Shown here piece after piece: positions 35,195-43,025 of a stretch of DNA of 64,000 bases. Position 1 is the stretch's first letter. Each line of letters opens with the position of its first letter. Source of the DNA: Micromonospora lutea (GTDB lineage: Bacteria > Actinomycetota > Actinomycetes > Mycobacteriales > Micromonosporaceae). The notes under the pieces were generated by a model. The model did not search any database and was not told the origin of the DNA. It saw only the letters and a program-made list of their open reading frames with translations. The stretch lies in the NCBI RefSeq assembly GCF_016863535.1, contig NZ_BOPB01000032.1:52998-116997 (forward strand). The letters run 5' to 3'. A program made the position numbers and the translations under genes.

Positions 35195-36112
35195 TCAGAA
35201 CAGGGCGCTGGCCAGTGCCCGGCGGGCCGAGGCGACCGCGGGATCTTCGGGTCCGGCGATGGTGAACAGGCCGACCAGGTGCTGCCGGACCTTTTCCCGG
35301 TCGTCTCCGCCGGTGCGGCGGACCAGCCCGACCAGCCGCTGGTACGCCTGATCGGCCAGGCCGCTGAGCACCTCGATGTCGGCGGCGAGCAGTTGGGCGT
35401 CGACGTCGTCGGGGTTGGCTGCCGCCGCGGTCAGCGCGGCCTGCGGGTCGGCACCGGCCACCCGGCGGGCGAGCCCCACCTGGGCCAACCCGGCCTCGGC
35501 CACGGCGTCCCCCGGGGTCTCGGCGAGAATCTTCCGGTACGCCTGCTCGGCGACGTCCAGGTCACCACTCATCAGCGCGTCGTCCGCCTCGTCGAGCCGA
35601 GGATCCTCCGGCTCGGCCACGCTCACTCCACCGGCCTTGAGCACGGCCTGGATCCACTGCCGCAGCTGCGCCTCGGGCACCACACCGGAGAAGGCATCGA
35701 CGGGCTGCCCGCCGACCACCGCGTACACCATCGGGATGCCCTGGACCCGGAACATCTGCGCGAGCCTCGGGTTGGCGTCCACGTCGACCTTGGCGAGCAC
35801 CCAGGCGCCGCCGCCCTCCACCGCCAGCCGTTCCAGCACCGGGGAGAGCTGCTTGCAGGGCTGACACCACTCGGCCCAGAAGTCGACCACGACGGGTGTG
35901 GTCAGCGAGCGCTCCAGGACCTCCGACTGGAAGGTCGCCTCGGTCACGTCGACGACGGTGACTCCGCCGACGGCACCGCCGGGTGCCCCGGCGGGTGGGC
36001 CCGCCTGGGCCGGTGCCGGTGCGGGTGCGGGACTGGGGGCAGGGGTGCGCAGCGCGCTGAGGTCGACCGCGCCGCGGGTAAAGATCGACGAGGTGATCCG
36101 TGGGTCGCTCAT
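35195..36112 (-). CDS. Thioredoxin-TPR protein (CnoX/YbbN-like)
   Basis: A 305-residue cytoplasmic protein. A Pro/Ala-rich N-terminus (residues 20-48) leads to a thioredoxin fold with the redox motif WCQPCK (about 84-89), then TPR-like helical repeats (about 175-300: LMSGDLDVAEQAYRKIL and so on). In Escherichia coli the related YbbN/CnoX is a chaperone and redox holdase that hands proteins to GroEL and DnaK; here that role is inferred. The start ATG has no clear ribosome binding site, and AGACTAGATAAC directly upstream could act as a -10 for a nearly leaderless message. Confidence 0.88.
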   Translation of the reverse strand: MSDPRITSSIFTRGAVDLSALRTPAPSPAPAPAPAQAGPPAGAPGGAVGGVTVVDVTEATFQSEVLERSLTTPVVVDFWAEWCQPCKQLSPVLERLAVEGGGAWVLAKVDVDANPRLAQMFRVQGIPMVYAVVGGQPVDAFSGVVPEAQLRQWIQAVLKAGGVSVAEPEDPRLDEADDALMSGDLDVAEQAYRKILAETPGDAVAEAGLAQVGLARRVAGADPQAALTAAAANPDDVDAQLLAADIEVLSGLADQAYQRLVGLVRRTGGDDREKVRQHLVGLFTIAGPEDPAVASARRALASALF

Positions 36113-36210
36113 GGTTATCTAGTCTCGCACGCAGTTCGCCGAACTCGGATCAGCCTCGGCCCGCGCAGTTGCGACTGTCACCCCTGCCCAGGAGCCTGTT
36201 GGGGCGAAGG

Positions 36211-37899
36211 TCAGAACCGTGCGGGCTCGCGGTAAACGCCCCATTCTGCGCGCAGCGCGTCACAGATCTCGCCGAGAGTCGCCTCCGCCCGGACGGCGTC
36301 GAGCATCGCCGGGATCATGTTCTCTCCGCTACGGCTCGCCGCCACCATCGCCTCGACCGCGGCGCGTACCCGGGCGTCGTCCCGGCCACGCTTGCGTTCG
36401 GCGAGCATCCGGCGCTGCTCCAACTCCACCTCGTGCGAGATGCGCAGGATCTCCAGGTCCTTGGCGACCGTGCCGGTGTGGCAGTTGACCCCGACGATCT
36501 TCTTCTCGCCCTTCTCCAACGCCTGCTGGTAGGCGAACGCGGCTTCGGCGATCTGTCCGGTGAACCAGCCGTCCTCGATGCCGCGCAGGATGCCGGAGGT
36601 CATCGGCCCGATGGCGTGCGGTCCCTCGCCGCCCAGCGTCCGGATCCGGGCGAAGATCTCCTCGGCCTCGGCCTCGATCCGGTCGGTGAGCGCCTCGACG
36701 TACCACGAGCCGCCCAACGGGTCGGCCACGTTGGTCACCCCGATCTCCTCCATCAGCACCTGCTGGGTACGCAGGGCGATCTCGGCGGATTCGTCGGTGG
36801 GCAGCGCGAGCGTCTCGTCCAGCGCGTTGGTGTGCAGCGAGTTGGTGCCGCCGAGCACCGCCGCGAGGGCCTCCACGGCGGTGCGTACCACGTTGTTGAC
36901 CGGCTGCTGCGCGGTCAGCGACACGCCGGCGGTCTGCGTGTGGAACCGCAGCCAGAGGGCCTTCTCACTGGTCGCGCCGTAGACGTCGCGCAGCCAGCGG
37001 GCCCAGATCCGACGGGCGGCCCGGAACTTGGCGATCTCCTCGAAGAAGTCGACGTGCGAGTCGAAGAAGAAGCTCAACCCGGGAGCGAAGACGTTGACGT
37101 CGAGTCCGCGGGACAGTCCCAGTTCGACGTAGCCGAAGCCGTCGGCCAACGTGTACGCCAGTTCCTGCGCGGCCGTGGAGCCGGCTTCCCGGATGTGGTA
37201 CCCGGAGACGGACAGCGGCTTGTAGCGCGGGATCTCAGTCGCGCAGTACTCCATCAGGTCGCCGATCAGGCGCAGGTGCGGCTCCGGGTCGAACAGCCAC
37301 TCCTTCTGGGCGATGTACTCCTTGAAGATGTCGGTCTGCAACGTCCCGTCGAGGCTCGACAGGTCGGCGCCCTGCCGCTCGGCGGCGACCAGGTACATGC
37401 AGAACACCGGCACCGCCGGGCCGGAGATGGTCATGCTCGTGGTGACCCCGGCGAGGTCGATGCCGTCGAAGAGCACCTCCATGTCGGCGGCGCTGTCCAC
37501 CGCCACCCCGCAGTGGCCGACCTCGCCGAGTGACTGCGGGTCGTCGGAGTCGCGTCCCATCAGCGTCGGCATGTCGAAGGCGACCGAGAGCCCGCCGCCA
37601 CCCGCGCCCAGGATCATCTTGTAGCGCTCGTTGGTCTGCCGGGCGTTGCCGAACCCGGCGAACTGGCGGATGGTCCAGGTCCGCCCCCGGTAGCCGGTCG
37701 GGTAGAGGCCCCGCGTGTAGGGAAACTCCCCGGGCCAGCCGATCCGCTCGAAGCCCGGGTACGCGGCACCCTCCGGCGGACCGTAGACCGGCTCGACGGG
37801 CATCCCGGAGAGCGTGGTGAAGTCGGCGTCCCGCTTGCGCGCGGAGTCGTAGCGGGCCTGCCAGCGGGCCCGCCCGGCCGCGATGTCGTCGGCGTTCAT
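36211..37899 (-). CDS. icmA: Isobutyryl-CoA mutase large subunit
   Basis: B12-dependent acyl-CoA mutase large subunit, 562 residues, interconverting isobutyryl-CoA and n-butyryl-CoA. It is the TIM-barrel part only; the B12-binding subunit IcmB (about 136 residues) is not in the window. Assignment rests on two residues known to separate this enzyme from methylmalonyl-CoA mutase: Phe80 in TWTIRQFAG (Tyr in the latter) and Gln198 in KEYIAQKEWLF (Arg in the latter), both at the exact expected positions. GAGGAGGAG precedes the ATG. A TA-rich element shared with hbd lies 52 bases upstream. Confidence 0.92.
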   Translation of the reverse strand: MNADDIAAGRARWQARYDSARKRDADFTTLSGMPVEPVYGPPEGAAYPGFERIGWPGEFPYTRGLYPTGYRGRTWTIRQFAGFGNARQTNERYKMILGAGGGGLSVAFDMPTLMGRDSDDPQSLGEVGHCGVAVDSAADMEVLFDGIDLAGVTTSMTISGPAVPVFCMYLVAAERQGADLSSLDGTLQTDIFKEYIAQKEWLFDPEPHLRLIGDLMEYCATEIPRYKPLSVSGYHIREAGSTAAQELAYTLADGFGYVELGLSRGLDVNVFAPGLSFFFDSHVDFFEEIAKFRAARRIWARWLRDVYGATSEKALWLRFHTQTAGVSLTAQQPVNNVVRTAVEALAAVLGGTNSLHTNALDETLALPTDESAEIALRTQQVLMEEIGVTNVADPLGGSWYVEALTDRIEAEAEEIFARIRTLGGEGPHAIGPMTSGILRGIEDGWFTGQIAEAAFAYQQALEKGEKKIVGVNCHTGTVAKDLEILRISHEVELEQRRMLAERKRGRDDARVRAAVEAMVAASRSGENMIPAMLDAVRAEATLGEICDALRAEWGVYREPARF

Positions 37900-37950
37900 C
37901 CCCGGGCTCCTCCTCGAGTCCTCGACTGCACGTCGAGTGTAGAGCCCTTA

Positions 37951-37968
37951 CCTGAACGATCGATAAGG
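37951..37968 (-). promoter_or_regulatory. Shared upstream element (icmA copy)
   Basis: CCTGAACGATCGATAAGG is identical at 17 of 18 bases to the sequence at 61493-61510 before hbd, at nearly the same distance (52-53 bases) from the start codon. It is partly palindromic around CGATCG. Confidence 0.65.
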
Positions 37969-38004
37969 ACGTTCGTACCGACGGGTAACCCGAGCTGGGT
38001 GAAC

Positions 38005-38409
38005 TCAGCCGGCGGGACCGTCGATGGCCACGTCGTCCACCCGGATGTTGATCTCGTCGACCCGCAGTCCGTACGCCTCGACCGCCCGGGTCACCTCGAC
38101 CCGCACCGCCGTGGTCACCTCCGGTACCGGATGTCCGGCGTCGGTCACGATGACCAGGTTGATCACGGCACCGCCGTTGGTCACGTGGGCCGAGCACCCC
38201 CGCCGCGCGTCGCCGACCTGGTCGAGCCCCACCCGGTCCAGTACCGCGTTGAAGAAGCGGGCGATGTCGCCACCCAACTCGACCACGCCGGGCACGGACT
38301 TCGCCGCGGCCACCGCGATCTTCTCCACCACCTCGTCGGAGACATCCGTACGCCCACCCGCGACCGCGTCCGGCGTCATCGCCAACTCCTGCGTCATCTC
38401 GTGGTCCAT
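38005..38409 (-). CDS. Asp23/Gls24-family envelope stress protein
   Basis: A 134-residue protein of the Asp23/Gls24 (DUF322) family. The core runs from ISDEVVEKIAV-type sequence (VSDEVVEKIAVAAAKSVPGVVELGG) through VINLVIVTDAGHPVPEVTTAVRVEVTRAVEAYGLRVDEINI. Members are linked to cell-envelope homeostasis, often bound to membrane partners such as AmaP, but no partner gene is adjacent here. It is a single gene in the minus-strand run between icmA and meaB. Confidence 0.9.
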   Translation of the reverse strand: MDHEMTQELAMTPDAVAGGRTDVSDEVVEKIAVAAAKSVPGVVELGGDIARFFNAVLDRVGLDQVGDARRGCSAHVTNGGAVINLVIVTDAGHPVPEVTTAVRVEVTRAVEAYGLRVDEINIRVDDVAIDGPAG

Positions 38410-38494
38410 CTATCCCCCAGCGGCCGTCGCAGCACCCGCGCAACCGCGCGGCGGTGCGAGCCTAACGGTCTTCACCGGTCCGCAGTGGACGTGG

Positions 38495-39496
38495 TCATCC
38501 GGAGAGCTGAGCGAGCAGTGCCTCGGCTGCGGCGTACGGATCGGTCGCACCGCTCGCCACCTCGGTGGCGAGCGCCGACAACTGCGTACCGTCGCGCAGC
38601 GAGCCGATCCGGGCGCGGAGCACGCCGAGCGCGATCGCCTCGACCTCGGCGGCGGCTCGCGCCTCACGCCGACGCCGCAGCTCGTCGTGCTCGACCAGCC
38701 AGGCGCGGTGCTTGTCGATGGCGGCGGCGATGTCGTCGATGCCCTCGCCGCGGGCGGCGATCGCCCGCACCACCTGCGGACGCCACTGACCTGGTCCGCG
38801 CTCGCCGAGGGCGATCATGCCCTGGATGTCCCGGACGGTGGCGTCGGCGCCGTCCCGGTCGGCCTTGTTGACCACGAAGACGTCGGCGATCTCCAGAATG
38901 CCGGCCTTCACCGCCTGGATCGCGTCGCCCATGCCCGGTGCGAGCAGCACCAGCGTGGTGTCGGCCAGCGAGGCCACCTCGACCTCCGCCTGCCCGACCC
39001 CGACGGTCTCCACCAGCACGACGTCGCAGCCGGCGCCCTCCAACACCCGGACCGCCTGCGGGGTGGCCGCCGACAGACCGCCGAGATGCCCTCGGCTGGA
39101 CATCGAGCGGATGTAGACGCCCGGATCGGTGGCATGGTCCTGCATCCGCACCCGGTCACCGAGGATCGCACCACCGGTGAACGGACTGGACGGGTCGATG
39201 GCCAACACGCCGACCCGGTGACCACGGGCCCGCAGGGCACGGACCAACTCGTTGGTGGTGGTGGACTTGCCCACGCCCGGGGAGCCGGTCAGGCCGATCA
39301 CCTGTGCCCGCCCGGTGTGCGGTGCGAGCGCCGCGGCGATGGCCGGCAGCGTCTCGTCGCCCGACTCGACCAGGGTGATCAGCCGGGCGACCGCGCGGGG
39401 GTCACCGTCGCGGGCCCGTTCGACAAGCATTGGTACGTCCCGGCTGCGGCGCACCGAGCGGGCGGCCGACGCCGGGACGGGGTTCGACTCGCTCAC
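38495..39496 (-). CDS. meaB: Methylmalonyl-CoA mutase-associated GTPase MeaB
   Basis: G3E-family GTPase of 333 residues that gates cofactor loading and protects B12-dependent acyl-CoA mutases. Motifs: P-loop GSPGVGKST, ETVGVGQAE (G3-type region) and NKAD. A C-terminal helical dimerisation arm is present. Its start overlaps the thiolase stop by 4 bases (ATGA), so it is translationally coupled to the thiolase. Likely clients in this window are IcmA and MeaA. Confidence 0.95.
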   Translation of the reverse strand: MSESNPVPASAARSVRRSRDVPMLVERARDGDPRAVARLITLVESGDETLPAIAAALAPHTGRAQVIGLTGSPGVGKSTTTNELVRALRARGHRVGVLAIDPSSPFTGGAILGDRVRMQDHATDPGVYIRSMSSRGHLGGLSAATPQAVRVLEGAGCDVVLVETVGVGQAEVEVASLADTTLVLLAPGMGDAIQAVKAGILEIADVFVVNKADRDGADATVRDIQGMIALGERGPGQWRPQVVRAIAARGEGIDDIAAAIDKHRAWLVEHDELRRRREARAAAEVEAIALGVLRARIGSLRDGTQLSALATEVASGATDPYAAAEALLAQLSG

Positions 39497-40692
39497 AGAT
39501 CGGTTTCGGTGGGGTCGGGAACGTGGATGATCAGTGCGTCGCCCTGGCCCCCGCCGCCGCAGAGCGCCGCCGCTCCGGTGCCACCGCCACGCCGCTTGAG
39601 CTCCAGCGCGAGGGTGAGCACCAGCCGGGCGCCGGACATGCCGATCGGGTGACCGAGCGCGATCGCGCCACCGTTGACGTTGACCTTGTCAGGGCTGATC
39701 CCAAGGTCACGGGTCGACTGGATGCCGACCTGGGCGAACGCCTCGTTGATCTCGATCAGGTCGAGATCGGAGACGCTCAGACCTCCCTTGCGCAGGGCGT
39801 GCTGGATGGCGTTGGACGGCTGCGAGTGTAGGGAATTGTCCGGGCCGGCCACGTTGCCGTGCGCCCCCACCTCTGCCAGCCAGACCAGGCCCAGCTCCTT
39901 GGCCTTCGCCTTGCTCATCACCACCACCGCGGCGGCCCCGTCGGAGATCGGCGAGGAGCTGCCGGCGGTGATGGTGCCGTCGGGGGTGAACGCCGGGCGG
40001 AGCTTGGCCAGGGACTCCGCGGTGGTGTCCGGCCGGATGCCCTCGTCCTCGCTGATCACCAGCGGGTCACCCTTGCGCTGCGGGATGACCACCGGAGTGA
40101 TCTCCTCGGCGAAGTGGCCGTTCTTCTGTGCGGCGGCGGCACGCTGGTGGCTGGCGGCCGAGAACTCGTCCTGCTCCTGCCGGCTGATGCTCCGGGCGCT
40201 GCCGTGCCGTTCGGTGGACTCTCCCATCGAGCAGCAGTCCCAGGCGTCGGTCAGCCCGTCGAGCGCCATGTGGTCCTTGATCACCACATCGCCGTACTTG
40301 TAGCCCGCGCGCTGGCCGAGCAGCAGGTGCGGAGCGTTGGTCATCGACTCCATACCGCCGGCCACCACGATGTCGAACTCACCGGCTCGAATCAGCTGGT
40401 CGGCCAGGGCGATCGCATCGAGCCCGGAGAGGCAGACCTTGTTGATGGTCAGGGCCGGTACGGACATCGGAATGCCCGCCTCGACGGCCGCCTGCCGGGC
40501 CGGGATCTGCCCGGTGCCGGCCTGGAGCACCTGGCCCATGATCACGTACTGCACCTGGTCGGGTGCGACTCCCGCCCGTTCGAGCGCGGCGGAGATCGCG
40601 ATGCCGCCGAGCTTCGTCGCCGGTAGGTCCTTGAGGTTGCCCAGCAGGCGCCCCATCGGGGTCCGCGCGCCGCTGACGATCACCGAAGCCAT
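39493..40692 (-). CDS. Acetyl-CoA C-acetyltransferase (thiolase)
   Basis: A 399-residue thiolase joining two acetyl-CoA to acetoacetyl-CoA, or the reverse. The nucleophile Cys lies in NKVCLSGLDAIAL, the His in GGAIALGHPIGMSGAR and the second Cys in AALCGGGGQGDAL. In the ethylmalonyl-CoA pathway this is the entry step, followed by reduction (Hbd), dehydration and Ccr. It is co-transcribed with meaB and divergent from the epimerase gene across only 61 bases. GGAGGCAGGT precedes the ATG. Confidence 0.94.
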   Translation of the reverse strand: MASVIVSGARTPMGRLLGNLKDLPATKLGGIAISAALERAGVAPDQVQYVIMGQVLQAGTGQIPARQAAVEAGIPMSVPALTINKVCLSGLDAIALADQLIRAGEFDIVVAGGMESMTNAPHLLLGQRAGYKYGDVVIKDHMALDGLTDAWDCCSMGESTERHGSARSISRQEQDEFSAASHQRAAAAQKNGHFAEEITPVVIPQRKGDPLVISEDEGIRPDTTAESLAKLRPAFTPDGTITAGSSSPISDGAAAVVVMSKAKAKELGLVWLAEVGAHGNVAGPDNSLHSQPSNAIQHALRKGGLSVSDLDLIEINEAFAQVGIQSTRDLGISPDKVNVNGGAIALGHPIGMSGARLVLTLALELKRRGGGTGAAALCGGGGQGDALIIHVPDPTETDL

Positions 40693-40721
40693 ACCTGCCT
40701 CCGAGGGGGTGCCGACCTGTA

Positions 40722-40739
40722 CGCCTTAACGACTGTTCG
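40722..40739 (+). promoter_or_regulatory. Shared upstream element (mce/thiolase copy)
   Basis: CGCCTTAACGACTGTTCG matches the reverse complement of the icmA/hbd element loosely (CCTTA-N-CR-N-Y-Y-GTTC). It sits in the short region between the thiolase and epimerase starts, where it could act on both. Confidence 0.4.
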
Positions 40740-40753
40740 GCCAGACTAACGTC

Positions 40754-41227
40754 ATGCCTGAGAACTCCCCCGTCGAGCCCGCTGCCGACTATGTCACAGA
40801 CGTCGGACTGCTCCGCATCGACCATGTCGGGATCGCGGTGGCCGACCTCGACGCCGCCGTCGACTTCTACCAGCGCACCTTCGGGATGCGCTGCGTACAC
40901 GAGGAAACCAACCCCGAGCAGGGTGTCCGTGAGGCGATGCTGACGGTCGGGCCGGACGCCGAGGGCGGCTGTGTGCAGCTGCTCGCGCCGTTGTCCCCGG
41001 AGTCGACGATCGCGAAGTTCCTGGACCGCAACGGTCCGGGCGTCCAGCAGGTGGCGTACACGGTGGCCGACATCGACGCGGCCTGCGCGGCGCTGCGTGA
41101 GCGTGGCGTACGACTGCTCTATGAGACCCCGAAACGGGGCACCGCCGACTCCCGGATCAACTTCGTCCACCCCAAGGATGCCGGCGGCGTTCTGATCGAG
41201 TTGGTTCAACCCGCCGAGTCACCCTGA
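40754..41227 (+). CDS. mce: Methylmalonyl-CoA (ethylmalonyl-CoA) epimerase
   Basis: A 157-residue vicinal-oxygen-chelate protein that inverts C2 of methylmalonyl-CoA and, in the ethylmalonyl-CoA pathway, of ethylmalonyl-CoA. The metal ligands are visible in IDHVGIAVADLD, GCVQLLAPL, VQQVAYTVADID and GVLIELVQP; the segment TPKRGTADSRINFVHPKDAGG is typical. It is followed co-directionally by ccr, so carboxylated product and epimerase would be made together. Confidence 0.94.
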   Translation: MPENSPVEPAADYVTDVGLLRIDHVGIAVADLDAAVDFYQRTFGMRCVHEETNPEQGVREAMLTVGPDAEGGCVQLLAPLSPESTIAKFLDRNGPGVQQVAYTVADIDAACAALRERGVRLLYETPKRGTADSRINFVHPKDAGGVLIELVQPAESP

Positions 41228-41264
41228 CCGATGCACTTTTTCACAGGAGCCTTTCGACCCAAGC

Positions 41265-41280
41265 TACCGTTCAGTAACCT
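41265..41280 (+). promoter_or_regulatory. ccr promoter with dyad operator
   Basis: The dyad TACCGTTCAGTA overlaps a -10-like TAACCT. Sixteen bases here (AAGCTACCGTTCAGTA, from 41261) match 14 of 16 bases at 58718-58733 upstream of meaA, where the inverted copy again overlaps a TAAC-T -10. This suggests joint control of the two pathway-specific genes. Confidence 0.65.
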
Positions 41281-41401
41281 CCGGTCTCACTAGCTCGAAG
41301 ACGCGGGATGTGTCGCCGGCCGACATGGTGATGGCCGTCGACCGGCGTTGACGATGGCAGCCCCAGGCCCGCCGCCAGCGCGGCGAGAACCGGAGGTCAC
41401 C

Positions 41402-42757
41402 GTGCAGGACATCCTCGAGGCCATCATGGCGGCGGACGGGTCGGTCGACCCGGCACGCGAGCTGGCTGGCATCGCCGGCCTGCCGGTACCGGAGAGCTAT
41501 CGGGGCGTGGTGGTCCGGGCCGAGGAGACGCGCATGTTCGACGGCGTGCCCACTCGGGACAAGGACCCCCGCAAGGCGCTGCACCTACAGGAGGTGCCGA
41601 CCCCCGAGCTGGGCCCGGGCGAGGCACTTGTCGCGGTGATGGCCAGCGCCATCAACTACAACACCGTCTGGACCAGCATCTTCGAGCCGCTGTCCACCTT
41701 CAGGTTCCTCCAGCGCTACGGCCGCACCTCCGAGCTGGCCCGCCGGCACGACCTGCCGTACCACGTGGTCGGTTCGGACGCGGCGGGCGTGGTGCTGCGG
41801 GTCGGTGCCGGAGTGAGCCGCTGGCGTCCGGGCGACGAGGTGGTGGCCCACTGCCTGTCGGTCGAACTGGAGGATGCGGCCGGTCACGACGACACGATGC
41901 TCGACCCGCAGCAACGGATCTGGGGGTTCGAGACGAACTTCGGCGGCCTGGCTGAGCTGGCCGTGGTCAAAGCCAACCAGCTGATGCCCAAGCCGGCGCA
42001 CCTGAGCTGGGAGGAGGCGGCCAGCCCGGGTCTGGTCAACTCCACCGCGTACCGCCAGCTCGTGTCGCACCACGGCGCGAACATGAAGCAGGGCGACGTG
42101 GTGCTGATCTGGGGCGCCTCGGGCGGCCTGGGCAGCTACGCCACCCAGCTGGCCCGCAACGGTGGTGCCATCCCGGTCTGCGTCGTCTCCTCACCGGAGA
42201 AGGCGGAACTGTGCCGGCGGATGGGCGCCGAGCTGGTCATCGACCGCGTCGCCGAGGGCTTCCGGTTCTGGTCGGACGAGCAGACCCAGGAGCCGGACGA
42301 GTGGCGCCGCTTCGGCGAGCGGATCCGGGAACTCACCGGCGGCGAGGACCCGGACATCGTCTTCGAGCATCCGGGCCGGGAGACCTTCGGCGCCAGCGTC
42401 TACGTCGCCAAGCGCGGCGGAACCGTCGTCACCTGCGCCTCCACCAGCGGCTTCCTGCACCAGTACGACAACCGCTACCTCTGGATGCACCTCAAGCGCA
42501 TCGTGGGCAGCCACTTCGCCAACTACCGCGAGGCCTGGGAGGCCAACCGGCTGGTGGCGCTGGGCCGGATCCACCCCACGGTATCCAGGACGTACGCCCT
42601 GGAGCAGACCGGCCAGGCCGCGTACGAGGTGCATCGCAACGCCCATCAGGGCAAGGTCGGCGTCCGCTGTCTGGCCCCTGAGGACGGACTCGGGGTACGC
42701 GACCCCGAGCTGCGCGCTCGCCACGCCGAGGCCATCAACCGGTTCCGCGGGCACTGA
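41402..42757 (+). CDS. ccr: Crotonyl-CoA carboxylase/reductase
   Basis: NADPH-dependent reductive carboxylase turning crotonyl-CoA and CO2 into ethylmalonyl-CoA, about 451 residues. GTG 41402 is chosen because GGAGG lies 5 bases upstream and the product then begins VQDILEAIM, aligning with the family's MKEILDAI; ATG 41354 and TTG 41348 lack a site. Features: ASAINYNTVWTSIFEP with the CO2-binding Asn, GFETNFGG with the Phe-Glu pair, the NADPH loop WGASGGLGSYATQLA, and RYLWMHLKRIVGSHFANY with the His. This gene marks the ethylmalonyl-CoA pathway or supply of ethylmalonyl units for polyketides. Confidence 0.96.
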   Translation: MQDILEAIMAADGSVDPARELAGIAGLPVPESYRGVVVRAEETRMFDGVPTRDKDPRKALHLQEVPTPELGPGEALVAVMASAINYNTVWTSIFEPLSTFRFLQRYGRTSELARRHDLPYHVVGSDAAGVVLRVGAGVSRWRPGDEVVAHCLSVELEDAAGHDDTMLDPQQRIWGFETNFGGLAELAVVKANQLMPKPAHLSWEEAASPGLVNSTAYRQLVSHHGANMKQGDVVLIWGASGGLGSYATQLARNGGAIPVCVVSSPEKAELCRRMGAELVIDRVAEGFRFWSDEQTQEPDEWRRFGERIRELTGGEDPDIVFEHPGRETFGASVYVAKRGGTVVTCASTSGFLHQYDNRYLWMHLKRIVGSHFANYREAWEANRLVALGRIHPTVSRTYALEQTGQAAYEVHRNAHQGKVGVRCLAPEDGLGVRDPELRARHAEAINRFRGH

Positions 42758-42860
42758 CCTGACGGCCGAGCCGCCGATGGCCATTCGGTGATCGCCGATT
42801 GACTTTCCCACGACCGGTCCGAGTCCATTCGTGCGATCGGTCTGACGCCGGAAACAAAGG

Positions 42861-42890
42861 GCCGTGGGACCATGCCCCACGGCTCTTTTC
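42861..42890 (+). terminator. Terminator after ccr
   Basis: An 8-bp perfect stem (GCCGTGGG with CCCACGGC at 42876-42883) followed by TCTTTTC, a good factor-independent terminator about 100 bases past the ccr stop. Confidence 0.8.
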
Positions 42891-43025
42891 CGGAACACGC
42901 TCCGTCCGTCCGGCTCGCCCCCGGAGCTGGCAAGATCGCGCGGTGGGCCACCCGGCGGAGTTGACCATGTAATGCGGACGGCACGCTCTTGCCAGGCACC
43001 CCGGGGGGTCTGCCAGTATGTCCCA

